DNA of 64,000 nucleotides from Apostichopus japonicus (lineage: Eukaryota; Echinodermata; Holothuroidea; Aspidochirotida; Stichopodidae): positions 16,258,013 to 16,322,012 of the forward strand of contig NC_092577.1 of NCBI RefSeq assembly GCF_037975245.1, given 5' to 3'. The notes beneath the pieces are model-generated. The model saw only the letters and a program-made list of their open reading frames with translations, was not told the DNA's origin and did no database searches. Within the stretch, counting starts at the first letter, position 1, and every line of letters starts with the position of its first letter. This document shows positions 42,295 to 54,579 of this stretch, piece by piece. The translations under genes and the position numbers were made by a program.

Positions 42295-44059
42295 CCCAGT
42301 AAATATTTTGACGTCGGATCGACGTTGGGTTTGGGTCGCGTGAAATGGTCGGACCGACGTCTCCCGCGTTCCCGTTTGCAAAGTGGCGCAACGTCGATTC
42401 GACGGCGATTCAGACGTCCGACGTTTGGCTGACTCTTCGGTGTACCGTACAAACGACATTCATTGGACGTCTTTCCAACAGTCAATGTCGACGTCGATTA
42501 GACGTCGATGAAACTGTCCAATATTCGTTGATCCGACGTTTGGCCGACTCTTCGGTATACATTGAAATGACTTTTATTGGACGTCTTTCCAACATTATAA
42601 AACGGTATGAAAGAGTCGTACTGTTTTTATGTTGTTTACATTAATTCCAATTTAAATTTGAGTTGCCGTGGCAACAGCCCTAACGCCCACACCAAATTAA
42701 CAAACAAATAGATTGTGACCGGAAATGGAGGATGAAACTCCCTATGAATGAGTGTTTCTGTGTGTGTGGGGGGGGGGGGCACTACATGGCTATACAGTGG
42801 CCCAGAGTCTACCTAGAATTAAACCAATGGTATATGCATTTTGACAGACATGTCAAGAAAGCGTCAGTATCTCGACAGAACTACGATTTTTGTCAAGAAG
42901 TTGTGTTATTCTATAATGTGTGAGAAATGTCCCCTTATGAACACCGTAAAAGTGTCGTGTTGCACAATTACAACTCGTAAATATTATTAAAAAAACAACA
43001 CTGAATTCCACTATGGAGTAACCAAAATTCAACTCAATTATATAACGCTATGTTCGCGAGATTAGTGTAGTGCAATTCGGCAAATCATTGAAGAGTAATT
43101 TTCTTGTTAATTTCCCGACTTTCTTTGAAAAAGTTTGGCACTCTTCAAATTACAGAAAATAAATCCGTTGACGAGATCCGTCGGTTGTACGGTCAATACG
43201 GCAATTTCTAGAATCACGTTACCATCTCAACATTTTTCATATATTTGTAGTTTTGTTAAAGTTGGTAACCTGCCAATTTGCAGAAACTTGAACGAGATAC
43301 TTTATCTCGTCAACAGTTTCCGACTTCTGTAATTTTTGAGATAGTAGCAACTCAGTGTGCGACTCAGCAAATTACAGAAAATTAATAAATTAACAACATT
43401 CAATACCAAGTTTGTGAATTTTATCACGTTATCGTCTCGTTAACTCGACAATTTACCGTTGTTTGTGGTTTAGAAAAGTCGGTAACTTTTCAATGCAATG
43501 TCCCTTCTGCGCTTCCATAGTCTTGCACAGCGCATAAAAAGAAAACTGACATTCCTCTTTCACGTTCGCTCAGCAGAAGATGAAAGCGCTGCCGACGCAC
43601 ATTTGTCTACGGAAGTGTTATAAATACGTAGTCGGGGATGTGGTTGTGTTTGTGAGGATATGCGGTGGTGGTATATCGTTTATGATAAGGCTCTTCTGAC
43701 TGGTCGTTTGAGCGTCGGAGGGACGTTTTCAGTGCGACGTGTCCTGTCCGTAGTTAAAACGACGTCGATCCAACGAACTTTTTATTATAGGTCTATTATA
43801 ATAGGTCATTTCGGCGTCGGATGGACCATTAAAACGCGACGTATATCAAAGGGCTGTCATCCGACGTCGAAAAGACTACCTTTATATAACTACGATATTA
43901 ACAAACGTCCATCCGCCGTCGTTAGGACGTCTAATAGTGAAAGGATTAATTTGGGACGTCAATCCGACCTCTCAACTAGCACTTATGTCGGACACCAACG
44001 TTTAACCGACCATCTGGACCTAAGCCCGACGTCGATCCGACGTCAAAATGTTTACTGGG
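42295..44059. mobile_element. Non-autonomous element with CCCAGTAAA...GACGTCGGATCGACGT arms
   Basis: Inverted termini of about 36 bp, CCCAGTAAATATTTTGACGT on the left and CCCAGTAAACATTTTGACGT (inverse) on the right, continue into arms crowded with GACGTCGATCCGACGT-like words. In the left arm a block of about 64 bp is repeated at 42420-42480 and 42535-42597. The centre (about 42640-43670) is unique AT-rich DNA with a GTTGCCGTGGCAAC palindrome and no transposase frame. Confidence 0.75.
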
Positions 44060-44299
44060 CAATGGTCTGGTAAAAATTTGGCCTTTCTTCACAGTATACA
44101 TAAAATATTGAAGCAACAACTGTTTTGTCCCAGCCAACATGAACTGACCAATTATTTTTTCCGTCAGTCCCCACCCAAATATTTTTGCCACAAAACTTTT
44201 ATTTTATTTTATAAGATGCGCCTTGGCGAGTAGAGTGACCCAAACTGAAAAATTCATAAAAATTGTTCACCGGAAGTGACCATAAAAATATGTAACGTA

Positions 44300-45410
44300 A
44301 TATGTACCTAGATCCCGGTCGTCAATTTCTAGGTCCAAAGTGTCCAATTTTTTGTTCTATCTCCAAAAGTGGGGGATCCATAGGTCCATTTTTTGGTCAA
44401 AGGGTGGAACTCATGTAATAGGACACCCCCTCGAAGCTTGGGTCACTTTCGGTCACATGACTTTTTATTACAGCCAAAAAATGCAAGTGACTTAGTATAC
44501 TACTCTTATATTTATTTTGTGAAATGACTACCCTAGGGTTAAAGTTGAAAATCGTAAATTTTGACCTTTGACCTCCAAATTTCTTGTGGATGTTTAGGGT
44601 CAATAGGGCACTGACATATGCAAAGGGCAAGTATATGTCACTTCCGGTTCATGTGTTATAGGGGGTCAAAGGTTAAAATGTTGTTTCTTCAAAAAAAGGT
44701 CAAAGATCGTGAGAGTGACCGATTTCCACGAAACTTGCAACGATGACGTGTGATGTCATAAGGAATGGTCACCTGAGAAATTTTGGCCATGAGGTCATCG
44801 GGTCAAAGGTCAATCAGAGGTCAAAAATTTGACTCATCAAATTTTTTAATTTTTTATCGGATTTAATAAGTCGGACCATCAAAAATGGTCAAAAAGTTTT
44901 TTTTTGACCTTAGGTCATACTAATCCAAGATGGCTGCCACTCAAAGTTAACCCCAACCCCTAGGGTTAGCTAGGGTTAGCTTAGGGTTAGCATATTCGAC
45001 TCCTGTGTTTACATGATATGGTTTTTCGGGACACAAATTGGTGTTGTGATGTAACTCGATGCGTGCTATCATGTGATGATCTTAAACTTCTTTCAAGTTG
45101 TTTACTTCCGGAATGAGGGCGTTTCAAATTTTTACCTAGGGGTCCGTTTCTGAGACCGGAGGAATAATCTATCGACCTGTAACTCACACTGGAGACTCAT
45201 CGCTTTAGTCTGTACAAAATAAGTTCCGTTTTTGTGGCTATTTTATTCTGACCGGAAGTGACGTTAACAAACGCAATATTGACGATTATTACAAAAGTTG
45301 ATGACCGATTGCCTTTTTAAAACCAGCAAAAATATGTCGAGACTTGTTCTATTGATTCTGTGAATTTCAAAAATTTTCATCAAAATTTGACAAAATGGCG
45401 GCCTAAATAA
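44300..45410. repeat. GACCTTTGACC-rich degenerate repeat
   Basis: Frequent words TTTGACC, GGTCAAAGGTCA and GGAAGTGAC suggest an old repeat related in style to 15480-17153. No coding frame is supported. Confidence 0.45.
44955..44990. repeat. Interstitial telomere-like repeat
   Basis: Four imperfect AGGGTTAG units (CTAGGGTTAGCTAGGGTTAG and beyond). Too short and degenerate to be a telomere end. Confidence 0.7.
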
Positions 45411-45829
45411 AGTATTTATGAGAAAATATTTAAAAAAATAAATAAAAAAAAATAAAGACCGGAACAGAACAAAACGACGTTTATATAATGTCTAATTATT
45501 ACTTTTGACAAAATCTGGAATTTCGAGCAAATTGGGTGAATTTGAATTTTTCGCCGAAAATAGCGCCCCCACCAATGACGTCAGAAATTATAAATGGCGC
45601 AAAATACATGTAAATACTGTTCTTGATAGTTTCGGACATGCTGAATCCATTGGTGCTATTTTGGAAACGATCGAATTTTTCATGGCTGAGATATGGGTAC
45701 ATACATGTCAAAAAGTGGGTCGATGTGACGTCATGCTACATCAAAACCTGTGGAAACGGGACATCCGGTGATGAAAGGTCACAGATGGGGCTCTCCATCG
45801 ATTTTAACTTTGTCTGATTTGACCTTAGG

Positions 45830-46812
45830 CAGGAGCGGCGGAACGGGAAAATTATTGGGGGGGGGGGCTAATTTGTGGAGACTATCTAAGCGGAGCGCCA
45901 CCAACGGTTGGCGCGGAGCGTACAAAAAAAATTTGGGTTTTTCAAACCCCCAGATGGCCGGAAACGGCACTTCCCGAGTGTTTTATGCTGCGAATACCTA
46001 GCCCTAAAATATGGGTCTCAAGTCTGCAATTTCTAAGATTTCACGTAAAAATCTGTAAAAACATTGTAATTTGTATATTGGATGGTGTAAGTTAAGAGAG
46101 TAGCTATTGCTAGTAGTGTACTCGCAAAGACGTTTTTGAGTGTAGTAAATTACTACTTGCAATTAAATGCAATAATTAAATAAATGTCATAAGAAAAAAC
46201 TGAAAGCATTTCTTAATGTCAACAAATGGGTTATTCCAAAACCATGTGTAGTTGCTAACAAATTTCTATGAACGAAGCACTGTCACGAATGCATGTACCC
46301 TATACAGTACAGGTGAAATGCTAATAATGTGTTTTGTTATCACACTTAAGGCACGTTAGAAGGATATACCCTACGAAAGATACATCTCCAATTAGAAGGA
46401 AATGTCCCTGAAGGATATATCCATGGGAATTGTGCTACCATTAGAAGGATATATCCTTCGGGAATGTTGGAGAACTGGCTTAAATGAGGCAAGTCATTGG
46501 CCTAAGACGAAGTTGTGTTGCGCTCACTGCTTCCACTTTTCACGGGGCGTGAAGACGCGGTTGGGGTGACAATGTGGTGTATAGCTAGGGGACGGGCCGA
46601 GGGTCCCCCCAGCGATTACTAAAATTATTACACCTATATAGTATCCGTGTGCATCGGACATATCGACAAGTATGCATTGAAAAATGGGCAGATGCACGTT
46701 TCGGAGCCTTGGTATATAATGGGGGGGGGGCTTATCATGCATTTGCCCCCTCAACTTTTTCATTGGGGGGCCGAGCCCCCCAAGCCCCCCCCCCCCAGTT
46801 CCGCCGTCAATG
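45830..46812. mobile_element. hAT-type MITE with CGGCGGAAC termini
   Basis: The 983-bp element begins CAGGAGCGGCGGAAC and ends GTTCCGCCGTCAATG. The flanking 8-mers ACCTTAGG (45822-45829) and ACCTAAGG (46813-46820) match at seven of eight positions. G-runs near the left end (45868) and long G/C-runs near the right end (46720-46800) are shared with the other poly-G MITEs. Three AAGGATATATCC-like words occur around 46365-46460. No coding frame. Confidence 0.75.
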
Positions 46813-46820
46813 ACCTAAGG

Positions 46821-48945
46821 TGGTAAAAAAGCTACTCAAATGTTGACGTCGGCGCTGGCGTCCTTGCTTAGGGTTATTATAGCTACTACCGTTGAAAAAA
46901 AAACTATTTTTTTGTTTGGGGGGAGGGCATCCAAAACGTATAGACTATACCCCCTTCTCGAAGATTAATGCTACCGTATGAGTTGTCTACACGTAGCTAC
47001 GACTCTTTTCTCCAACATATCAAAAATTCAGCCACGTCACATACCCTAGGTGGAAAGGAAGGGGTACCAAAAAGAGGTACTTTGTATACTTTTCAAGACA
47101 AAAACACTTATTTTTGGCGCAAATAGAAATCATATAGACAACAAGCCTTTCCCGGTCAGATAATTACACGAAATAAGTGTACGACAATGACAAGGGTGTC
47201 TTCTACTCCACGTCAAAATTTCATGTCGATTGGTACTTCAGAGAGGACAGGAGGGGGAGGGGGGGTGCTTTTGTTGGGTGTTTTTTAAATGGGGAGGAAG
47301 TGGTTGAGGTCATCTTAAATATCACAACAGATCTGGATGATGGGTTGGGGTGTTAGGGTCTTTCATTTTTTACACTTGTGAATTAACATACAAAGATCAT
47401 CATCAACATGCATATTTATCGGATTGAGCTAGAAATGACAGGATCCATGATTTTGTTATGTCTTATTTATTGGCAAGATGAATGACATACACTTGTAGTC
47501 CATATATTAAGCATAAAAGTTAAAATATCAACAACAAAAAACGTTTTATCTGAGCAAGGTGGAATACATCAAGGATTTCATATATAAACTGGCAAGAGTA
47601 GATAAGGAATACATGAATGAGGGATGGAGTTTAAGAAAAGAGTGAGGTAAAATTGGCAAAATGGTGAAACAAATATTATTCAGTGCAAGATAAAATAACA
47701 CATTAAAATTGTGAGATTACTGGTTGTCATGGTGTTATATAATTCAAACTGTTGAAGGGTTGATGCAGCCAACATATTGCACAGGATTAAAATTATGATG
47801 TACTGTTTATTCCTGTTCTCCATTGAAAAGAAAAAGCTTGTTATTATCAAATGATAACAATGGTATGGGCATCCTTACTTACATCTAATAGTGTAAAGTT
47901 AAAAAATTATATCTCACTTGCAATGCTCATATATGGTGTGGAATGTAAAAGACATGTTAAGTCTAACTACAAATCATTGTACAAGTCAAAACATTAAACC
48001 ATCAACTGACCTGAACAGATATGACAACCAGAAATACCAATTTGCATACAGCCATGCTGTTGACAGGTCAATTAACATCTCTCCATGTAGAGTTTTTATG
48101 GTTTCTAATAGCCTACCAAACATTTATAGGTATACTTTAATAGTTGAGCTACTTGTTATTAATAAAGTGAAATGCTGATACTAAGACTGCTACCCATCAT
48201 GGGAAATAGCTTCTTTTATTTTACACAAAACAATAGATGTGATACAACATTGAGGAGAAAAACATCTGAAAATTTCTGAACATATTTTTAGTTAATCTTA
48301 TGCTGACAGGGATTTGTGTCATTCTTAGTGATATAAAAAAATTCAATGCAACCCCCCCCAAAAAAAAAATATATATATATATAAAGAAGATGCAGGTGGA
48401 TCGGGAATATGGACAAAAAGGTTGTCACTTTTGGAAGAACCAGCTTTTGCTATTTTGTCATTTCAAAATTCGAGTTATGTAAAGTGGCAATTGATTTTTT
48501 TAGAAGAATCACCTACAGTGCTTCCACTCTGCCATCCACTGACATGAAGCTCTATCTATGTGTCAAGTTTAATGTTCAAGTACCCACCTGAATTTTTTAG
48601 TACTTGTAATAGTTAGGGCATTAAAATGAAACTATATTTTTAAGTACATTTTGGTTTTACCTCTGTGAAACTGGCATACCTTTTGTTATTATTCCATGTT
48701 AAACATCCTTTGACTTTGTAATAATAATAAAGAGAATTTAAAATAGTGCCTGTATTAGCCAGATGACACTCATAATGGTTAATTTACGGAAGCTCATTAG
48801 GGGCAAGGGACAATTAAGGATTTTGGCCTTGAAGCAAAAACGAACCATGGCTCTAATGAGCTTCCATACTAAAGGGTTTCTGTCTTAATTGCTCCCCTGA
48901 GAAATAGATTCTTTGCATATAGCATATATAAGTAGAAAGGTAGCC
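46821..48945. other. 3' flank of the HMG-box gene, no gene recognised
   Basis: Contains scattered G-runs (about 46917, 47250) and an (A)n(TA)n tract at 48359-48383. The 3' UTR of the minus-strand gene should enter from the right, but a polyadenylation signal could not be chosen with confidence. Confidence 0.35.
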
Positions 48946-48978
48946 TAACCCTAACCCTAAACTAACCCTAACCCAACC
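48946..48978. repeat. Interstitial telomere-like repeat next to gene end
   Basis: CCTAACCCTAACCCTAA followed by ACTAACCCTAACCC, about five units. It lies six bases from the stop codon of the HMG-box gene, inside its 3' UTR. Confidence 0.75.
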
Positions 48979-48983
48979 AGTCG

Positions 48984-51900
48984 CTATGAGCTAAGTAATA
49001 ATATGACAATTGAGTCTCTGGCATCCCAAATTTCTCGCAACTGCTTTGTGCCATATCTGGAAGGCTGTCTCAGTTGCAGTCCGTCTGGAAGTCCAGACAC
49101 TGTGAAACTGTTCTGCATGCTGTATGGCATCTTCTTGCCTTTACCAGCAACCGCAGCTGAAAATCAGAATGAAAACATGATTATATGCTGCTAGTACTTG
49201 GCAAGTGGAAGTCATAAGTACAGCCTGATGTACATGTCACACATGTATAGTAACATCATAATTATACAGCATTGTATTACCCAATGAATTACCCAAGATG
49301 ACACCCAAATGGGGTGTCTGTTGAAAACTGGAAATCTTTTAAAAAAAATACACGAGGAACTGCAGGTTACAATAGTGGTAAATTTCATTGATTGGTAATT
49401 AAAAACATCACTTTGCCCCAGTGGAATTGACATTTTGGGGAGAAAATAAGTCATATAATAGTAGGTTGTCTTGAACATACAACAATTAACAATAAAATAT
49501 ATTTACAACATACTGGCAATGTAACATACTCTTTACCACTCATGCCAGGAACCCAATGGCAGGATCCAGACTGCCAAGTTAAACAGTTCATATTTAGGAA
49601 ATGAAAAATTGAGGAATGAAAACCTTTCAAATCAAAGTTTGATTTGAACAGAGACATAAACTGTTTTTCTAGTGCGTTGCAGAGTGCTATTTCTGCTGTT
49701 GTTTTTTTATTTTGTCACCAGGAGAGTCACAGACATGGTGATGTTTTGGGCAGTGAGATTCTCAAAACCATTTCCTATGACATGATAATGCCATAAATAC
49801 TTACCATATTTCTCATTAAAGAGATCCCTTATTTGTTTCACCGTCACTTTACTAGAAGATGATTTGGCCCACACTCCTGGATCTGTAATAAATAATAAAA
49901 TAAAAAAACATATGACATACATGTAAATAATGAAGCTATAAAGGTTGACCCAGTACTTTGTGAATTGTACAATATTTCTATTACTTGAGTGTGATGCACT
50001 GTTTATTCTGTTTGAAACTGGGATGTAGTTTCATGTCAAGTTGGTGGACTGCCATCTGACATCTTCATCCTCTAAGCAGTAGTGGGCTCTGTGGAAAATG
50101 GTTTACCGCAGATAAGATATGAATAGGAATAAACATCTACAGGACATAGAGTGTTGCCATTGACACTGATAAAAAAACAAGCAGGAGATTTTGTCAAGGT
50201 GGCAAAGTTATGATCATGGAGACTCCTTGAACTTTACAATGAAGCTCAAGATATCTATCTACAAATTCTAGGAAGGCTATCAAGATTGTTTTAACATGAC
50301 TATTGCAATTCTTTGGACCCACTTACAAATTGACATAGTGAGTTTGGTGAGGAGCAAGGACAGAATGGCTAGGACAAAGGATTGTCATGAAGATTTCGTC
50401 AGGGAATATGAAATTTATAGTAGAGGTACATAGAATGGCAATGCTTAAATAATAAACCACTTCATAAATATTACTGTAATACAGTGATAATTAATAGCAA
50501 CTTCAAAGCAATATACTACTGCATTACACTACCTAGTATATATGTATCAATACATACCCATTTAAGGGTAAAAATTTCCACTGCCCCATGGTCTCTGTTT
50601 GGTACCCAATGCCACTAACATTTGGATATTTGTAGGAAACAATCTTAACCTGACGTACATGGATATAATAGAATGTAAAATATTAAACAGCGATTAAAAC
50701 CCAACAAAAATATGTGCACTATAACCTCATCCCAAGGAAATTCAAACAACTCTCAGACAAACCTCTGCATAAATGTAATATTTTATGAGTAAATTGTTTT
50801 CAACAGTATAGTTTATAAACAAATCCAGCTACCCTATATATTCATTTGATTGCAATGAGGTTACCTCTGTTACAATGTCTCACATCTTACCTGCAACAAA
50901 GCCCTCCACAATATGGAAATTCTCACGGAGGTACTTAAGTCCTTGTTCAGACCCACCAAAGTATTCATCCCTTGCAGAGTGTGCCATTACAAAGAAACCC
51001 TCTGTGGTTGGCATCAGTTCCTTTTGGTGATCCATCTGTTTGTAATGAATAATTAAAGCAAATGCATATACAACATTCAGGTACTAGATGTTCTATTTTC
51101 ATCCTTTATACATAAAGTAAAGTCACAATAATATGCAGATTTCCATCTACAATCACTGTGAAGATTCCTGTTTCAACTGTTTAAGTGATCACTAGGCTGA
51201 ATACATTTGTTGCAACTGGAAAATTGAGTCTTAATATTTCATTGCTGACTTAACCGATACATATCTTCATGGCAATGATGCTACTTGTACAACATGAATC
51301 ATAACCAGTACTATTCTTAAGTACTAACTCTTATGCTGATAATGGTATAATGACATTGATTTATGAAGAGATCTTTCCCTTTCCAATCAGCATGACCCAA
51401 TCATATGCATCTTTGAAATTGGGAATATTCTCTAGTCAGTGAATATTTGTAATAATCAACAACATGAGTTAAATGTTATTTGAAACATGTTGAAGCATAT
51501 GTCGGGAAATGCCATGCTTTATAGGCATGTTGATGTGCAAAAGCCTTAAAAATTATCATAATCAAATTATAATCTTCAATTCTCATCTTAAACTTTAAAA
51601 ACAAATTTATTTACCAAACGCTTCATCTTCCTCAGGTTTGCTTTCCATTGCCTCTCTTTAGAGGATAGTGAGAGGGGTTCACTCTTGGCTCTCTCTTTGT
51701 AGATAGCCCGCTCTTCATCACTCAGCTGGGCCCATCTCTGTGAAAACAGAGTGAACCGTGCTGAAGTTGTTAGTTCTTTAATACCTGAAACAAAAAAAGA
51801 GGATGTTGTCTATCCTAAACATAAATAAAGATGTAAGCGGTCAATCAACCTTTCTAAAGCTACATTTGTTAGAAACTTTCAGTACTGGTACAGTATGTAA

Positions 51901-53085
51901 TGTAATTGACACTCTCATTACAAACCAAATTTAGGAGTCACAGGGAGGAGAGAAGTGTGGAGCCTTTGTGGTGGGTCAGCCAGGTAGCAGCTAGGGTTTT
52001 TTTATTTACACTGGCCAAAGATCGAAGAGTGATATGTAAAGTTTTGCTATGCTACTCTGTTATTGCCATATTTCAAAAGTTATCATTATAAAGAAATAGA
52101 ACTAGTACTGTGTCAGAACAGAGGTATTACTGGAGGGGTAGCCAGGGGGGGGGGGCTATGATGATGTCCCTCTCTTATGAATATTTCACTGGAATGGTTG
52201 ACTCATGAACACATGCATTTAAAACCCCACAACTATAAACTTATTTGGAATATTGTCAGTTACAAATATTCAACCACAGTATAATCTGTCTAGCACATGA
52301 CAGAACTGTAGAAATATTGTCTTGAGCATCATTGTATCTTTCAAATGTCCAACATAGATACATGTGCAACATTTCAGATCATAATGGGCATGGTTGAAGG
52401 ACCCACTGACCTATAAGCATAAACATGCTTTAGTAGCATTGCACAATGATCAAGATGCACACCTACCTTCCTCTTGGGAACAAAGCTCCTTGCAAAATAT
52501 GTTGAAGGATGACAAACCCCCAGGCTTGTCTATGCGTATCCTTAGTTGTTTTGTCTATTTTGAATGAATTAAAAAGAAACTGAAAGTCGGAATAATGGGT
52601 TACAAAAAATGGGTTAAAATGATAAGATAACAAAAAGGTTATAATAAAATGAAGTATGGCTATAAATTATTAATAACAAAAAGGAAGTCTGATCTCCGTA
52701 TTACCCCTGATCAGTCTTTCCCACATAATCTGTGGTTTGGCAGAAAATTTTGGGAAGCATAGGACACTTTCTTAAGTTGTACAAGAAGACACTGTTTTTT
52801 CCAGCCTTAATTTGGATTCAGCCAACATCAGCCAATATTCTACATAGGCCTAAGTATTACTTTACAGAAATGATTTTTAGAATTTTTAGTACTCACTGGT
52901 TATCCCAAGTCACTATTATTACTGTATGTAGTGGAAATCTTAGACACACTGAAATACTTCCATGTTAATTTTAAGAATAATCATATTGTGTGGTTTTGCA
53001 ACTCAGGCAAAACCTCTGCAAATTAAAAGAAAAACTCTATACCTGCTCTGAAGGTTGAATTTCCACTTGTGACTGATCCATTTCT
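48984..53085 (-). CDS. HMG-box protein, seven coding pieces, 230 aa
   Basis: Minus-strand exons are 53085-53043 (ATG at 53081), 52554-52467, 51784-51615, 51035-50891, 49882-49805 and 49156-48984. All borders are GT-AG and phases agree, giving 230 aa and a TAG. Residues about 18-78 match an HMG box: RIRIDKPGGLSSFNIFCKEL, then FTLFSQRWAQLSDEERAIYK. HMG boxes bend DNA. The second half is unfamiliar: ARDEYFGGSEQGLKYLRENF, VKQIRDLFNEKYG, then SFTVSGLPDGLQLRQPSRYG and TKQLREIW. It has no membrane or signal segment and is presumably nuclear. No disruption was found, so it is probably functional or very recent. It converges on the KDZ gene 10 kb away. Whether it is a host gene or a transposon partner gene cannot be decided from this window. 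Confidence 0.75.
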
Positions 53086-53904
53086 CTGAAAGATAAAATA
53101 AATATTTTCACTTAGTCCTGCAGTGACACTGCTTCAGGCACAAAATGTCATTGAAAATAAGAAAGGTAAAGTAACGTTAACTCATACTTGTAGTGATATA
53201 CAACTATACACCATACTACACACATTTTGGCTTTCCAAACAAATTGTGCAAAATTTGAGGGAGAAGGGTTGACATGGGGATGTGGCCAAATGCACACGAC
53301 GTTATCTCAACATCCTTTCAACAGGATGGTCTTGGTTCACTTAGACCTACAAATGCACATTTTTGTCCAGCAGTAAATCAAACCATAATTTTACAAATTT
53401 AACATACAAAAGCCAATATATTCTGTGATTTTGTATTGAACTACATGTAGCTTGGTCATAAATTTATCTCAAGGGCTAAAAGTTTGCATGATTACTTGAT
53501 CCTGACATGAGCATCCTTATACATGGGTTTTAATGTTTGGCTTGAACAGCACAAAGCCTTGTTTATTGGTTGTACATAGCATCAGATGAGTGGCTCAGTT
53601 AGGAAAAACTTTTACAATGTAGGCTAACTTGTAAAGCATGCTACGTGAACGTTGTTTATAGGAACAGAACAATAGATTTTTTGGGATCATCACATTTTGA
53701 GAATATGTACATACATATAGTTGTATGCTTTGGTTTTTCGTAATAGGCAATAAACATACGCTTGCTTAGGTAACGTTACGAATACGAGTGCTAGTTGTGG
53801 CCTAGGCTTAGGCCACGTAATGTACAGTCATATTTACTGGCTAGGCCTACATTAGCACTAACTAGGCCCAGGCCCCATGGCCGTATAATTAAGCGGGGCT
53901 AACG

Positions 53905-54571
53905 CAACGAGGTAAATGAATCTGGAGGATTCATGTCAATTGGGTGCGCGCGTACCATGTATGGAGGGTCATGTGATGTGTTCCAGGGTGGTACTATACT
54001 GATATTTCTCTGTAGCAGTTCGAGAACAGTGTTATTGACTTCTTGAAAGATTGGTCGGTTCGGACATGGGAACTAACGGCATAAGAAGGTACTGGTACTT
54101 CAGGCCTACGAAATAGTGCTAATATGCTAACGTTCAACCTTATTCTCTTGAATGAGGGCAGGCTTTCTACATAATCTTACTTATTAATACAGCTCTAGGG
54201 GCAAGCTTTGTCTCATATGGCCTAACGTTATTACTACACGCTATAAGTGAATGTAGAAATGGGAAATGTGGGGAAATGTTTAGTTCAATGCAACCACGGA
54301 ATTCTCCATGGAACAGAGCCTAATGCTGCTCGACGGGAATATAGCTATCACGTTAGGCTACAGGCACGGTTATTGCTAGGTAACGGGTGTCGTCTGCTGC
54401 TCTAAGCACACAAACACATTCACGCACTAGTTGGGTGAAATCATCATGCGTAATAGGGAGAGTAGTATATTAGTACCACCCTGGAACACATCACATGACC
54501 CTCCATACATGGTACGCGCGTACGCGCTTTTTTACTGTGTGATAGTTTCTCCAGATTCATTTACCTCGTTG
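53905..54571. mobile_element. MITE with long inverted ends upstream of HMG-box gene
   Basis: The 667-bp element is flanked by exact 8-mers GGCTAACG (53897-53904 and 54572-54579). Its ends begin CAACGAGGTAAATGAATCTG in both orientations (23 bp identical). After about 25 diverged bases a further stretch of about 55 bp matches, including CGCGCGTACCATGTATGGAG and GGTCATGTGATGTGTTCCAG. An 8-bp duplication fits hAT or KDZ/Zisupton-type integration, but the CAACG terminus is not the usual hAT CAGGG. No transposase frame. It sits 820 bp upstream of the ATG exon of the HMG-box gene. Confidence 0.85.
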
Positions 54572-54579
54572 GGCTAACG

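Noticed and set aside
24880-53880. TAGGCCTA-rich stretches at 24.89 kb and 53.8 kb as termini of one large KDZ/HMG transposon
   Set aside because: The similarity is short, common in this genome and not consistently inverted; no matching target duplication was found.
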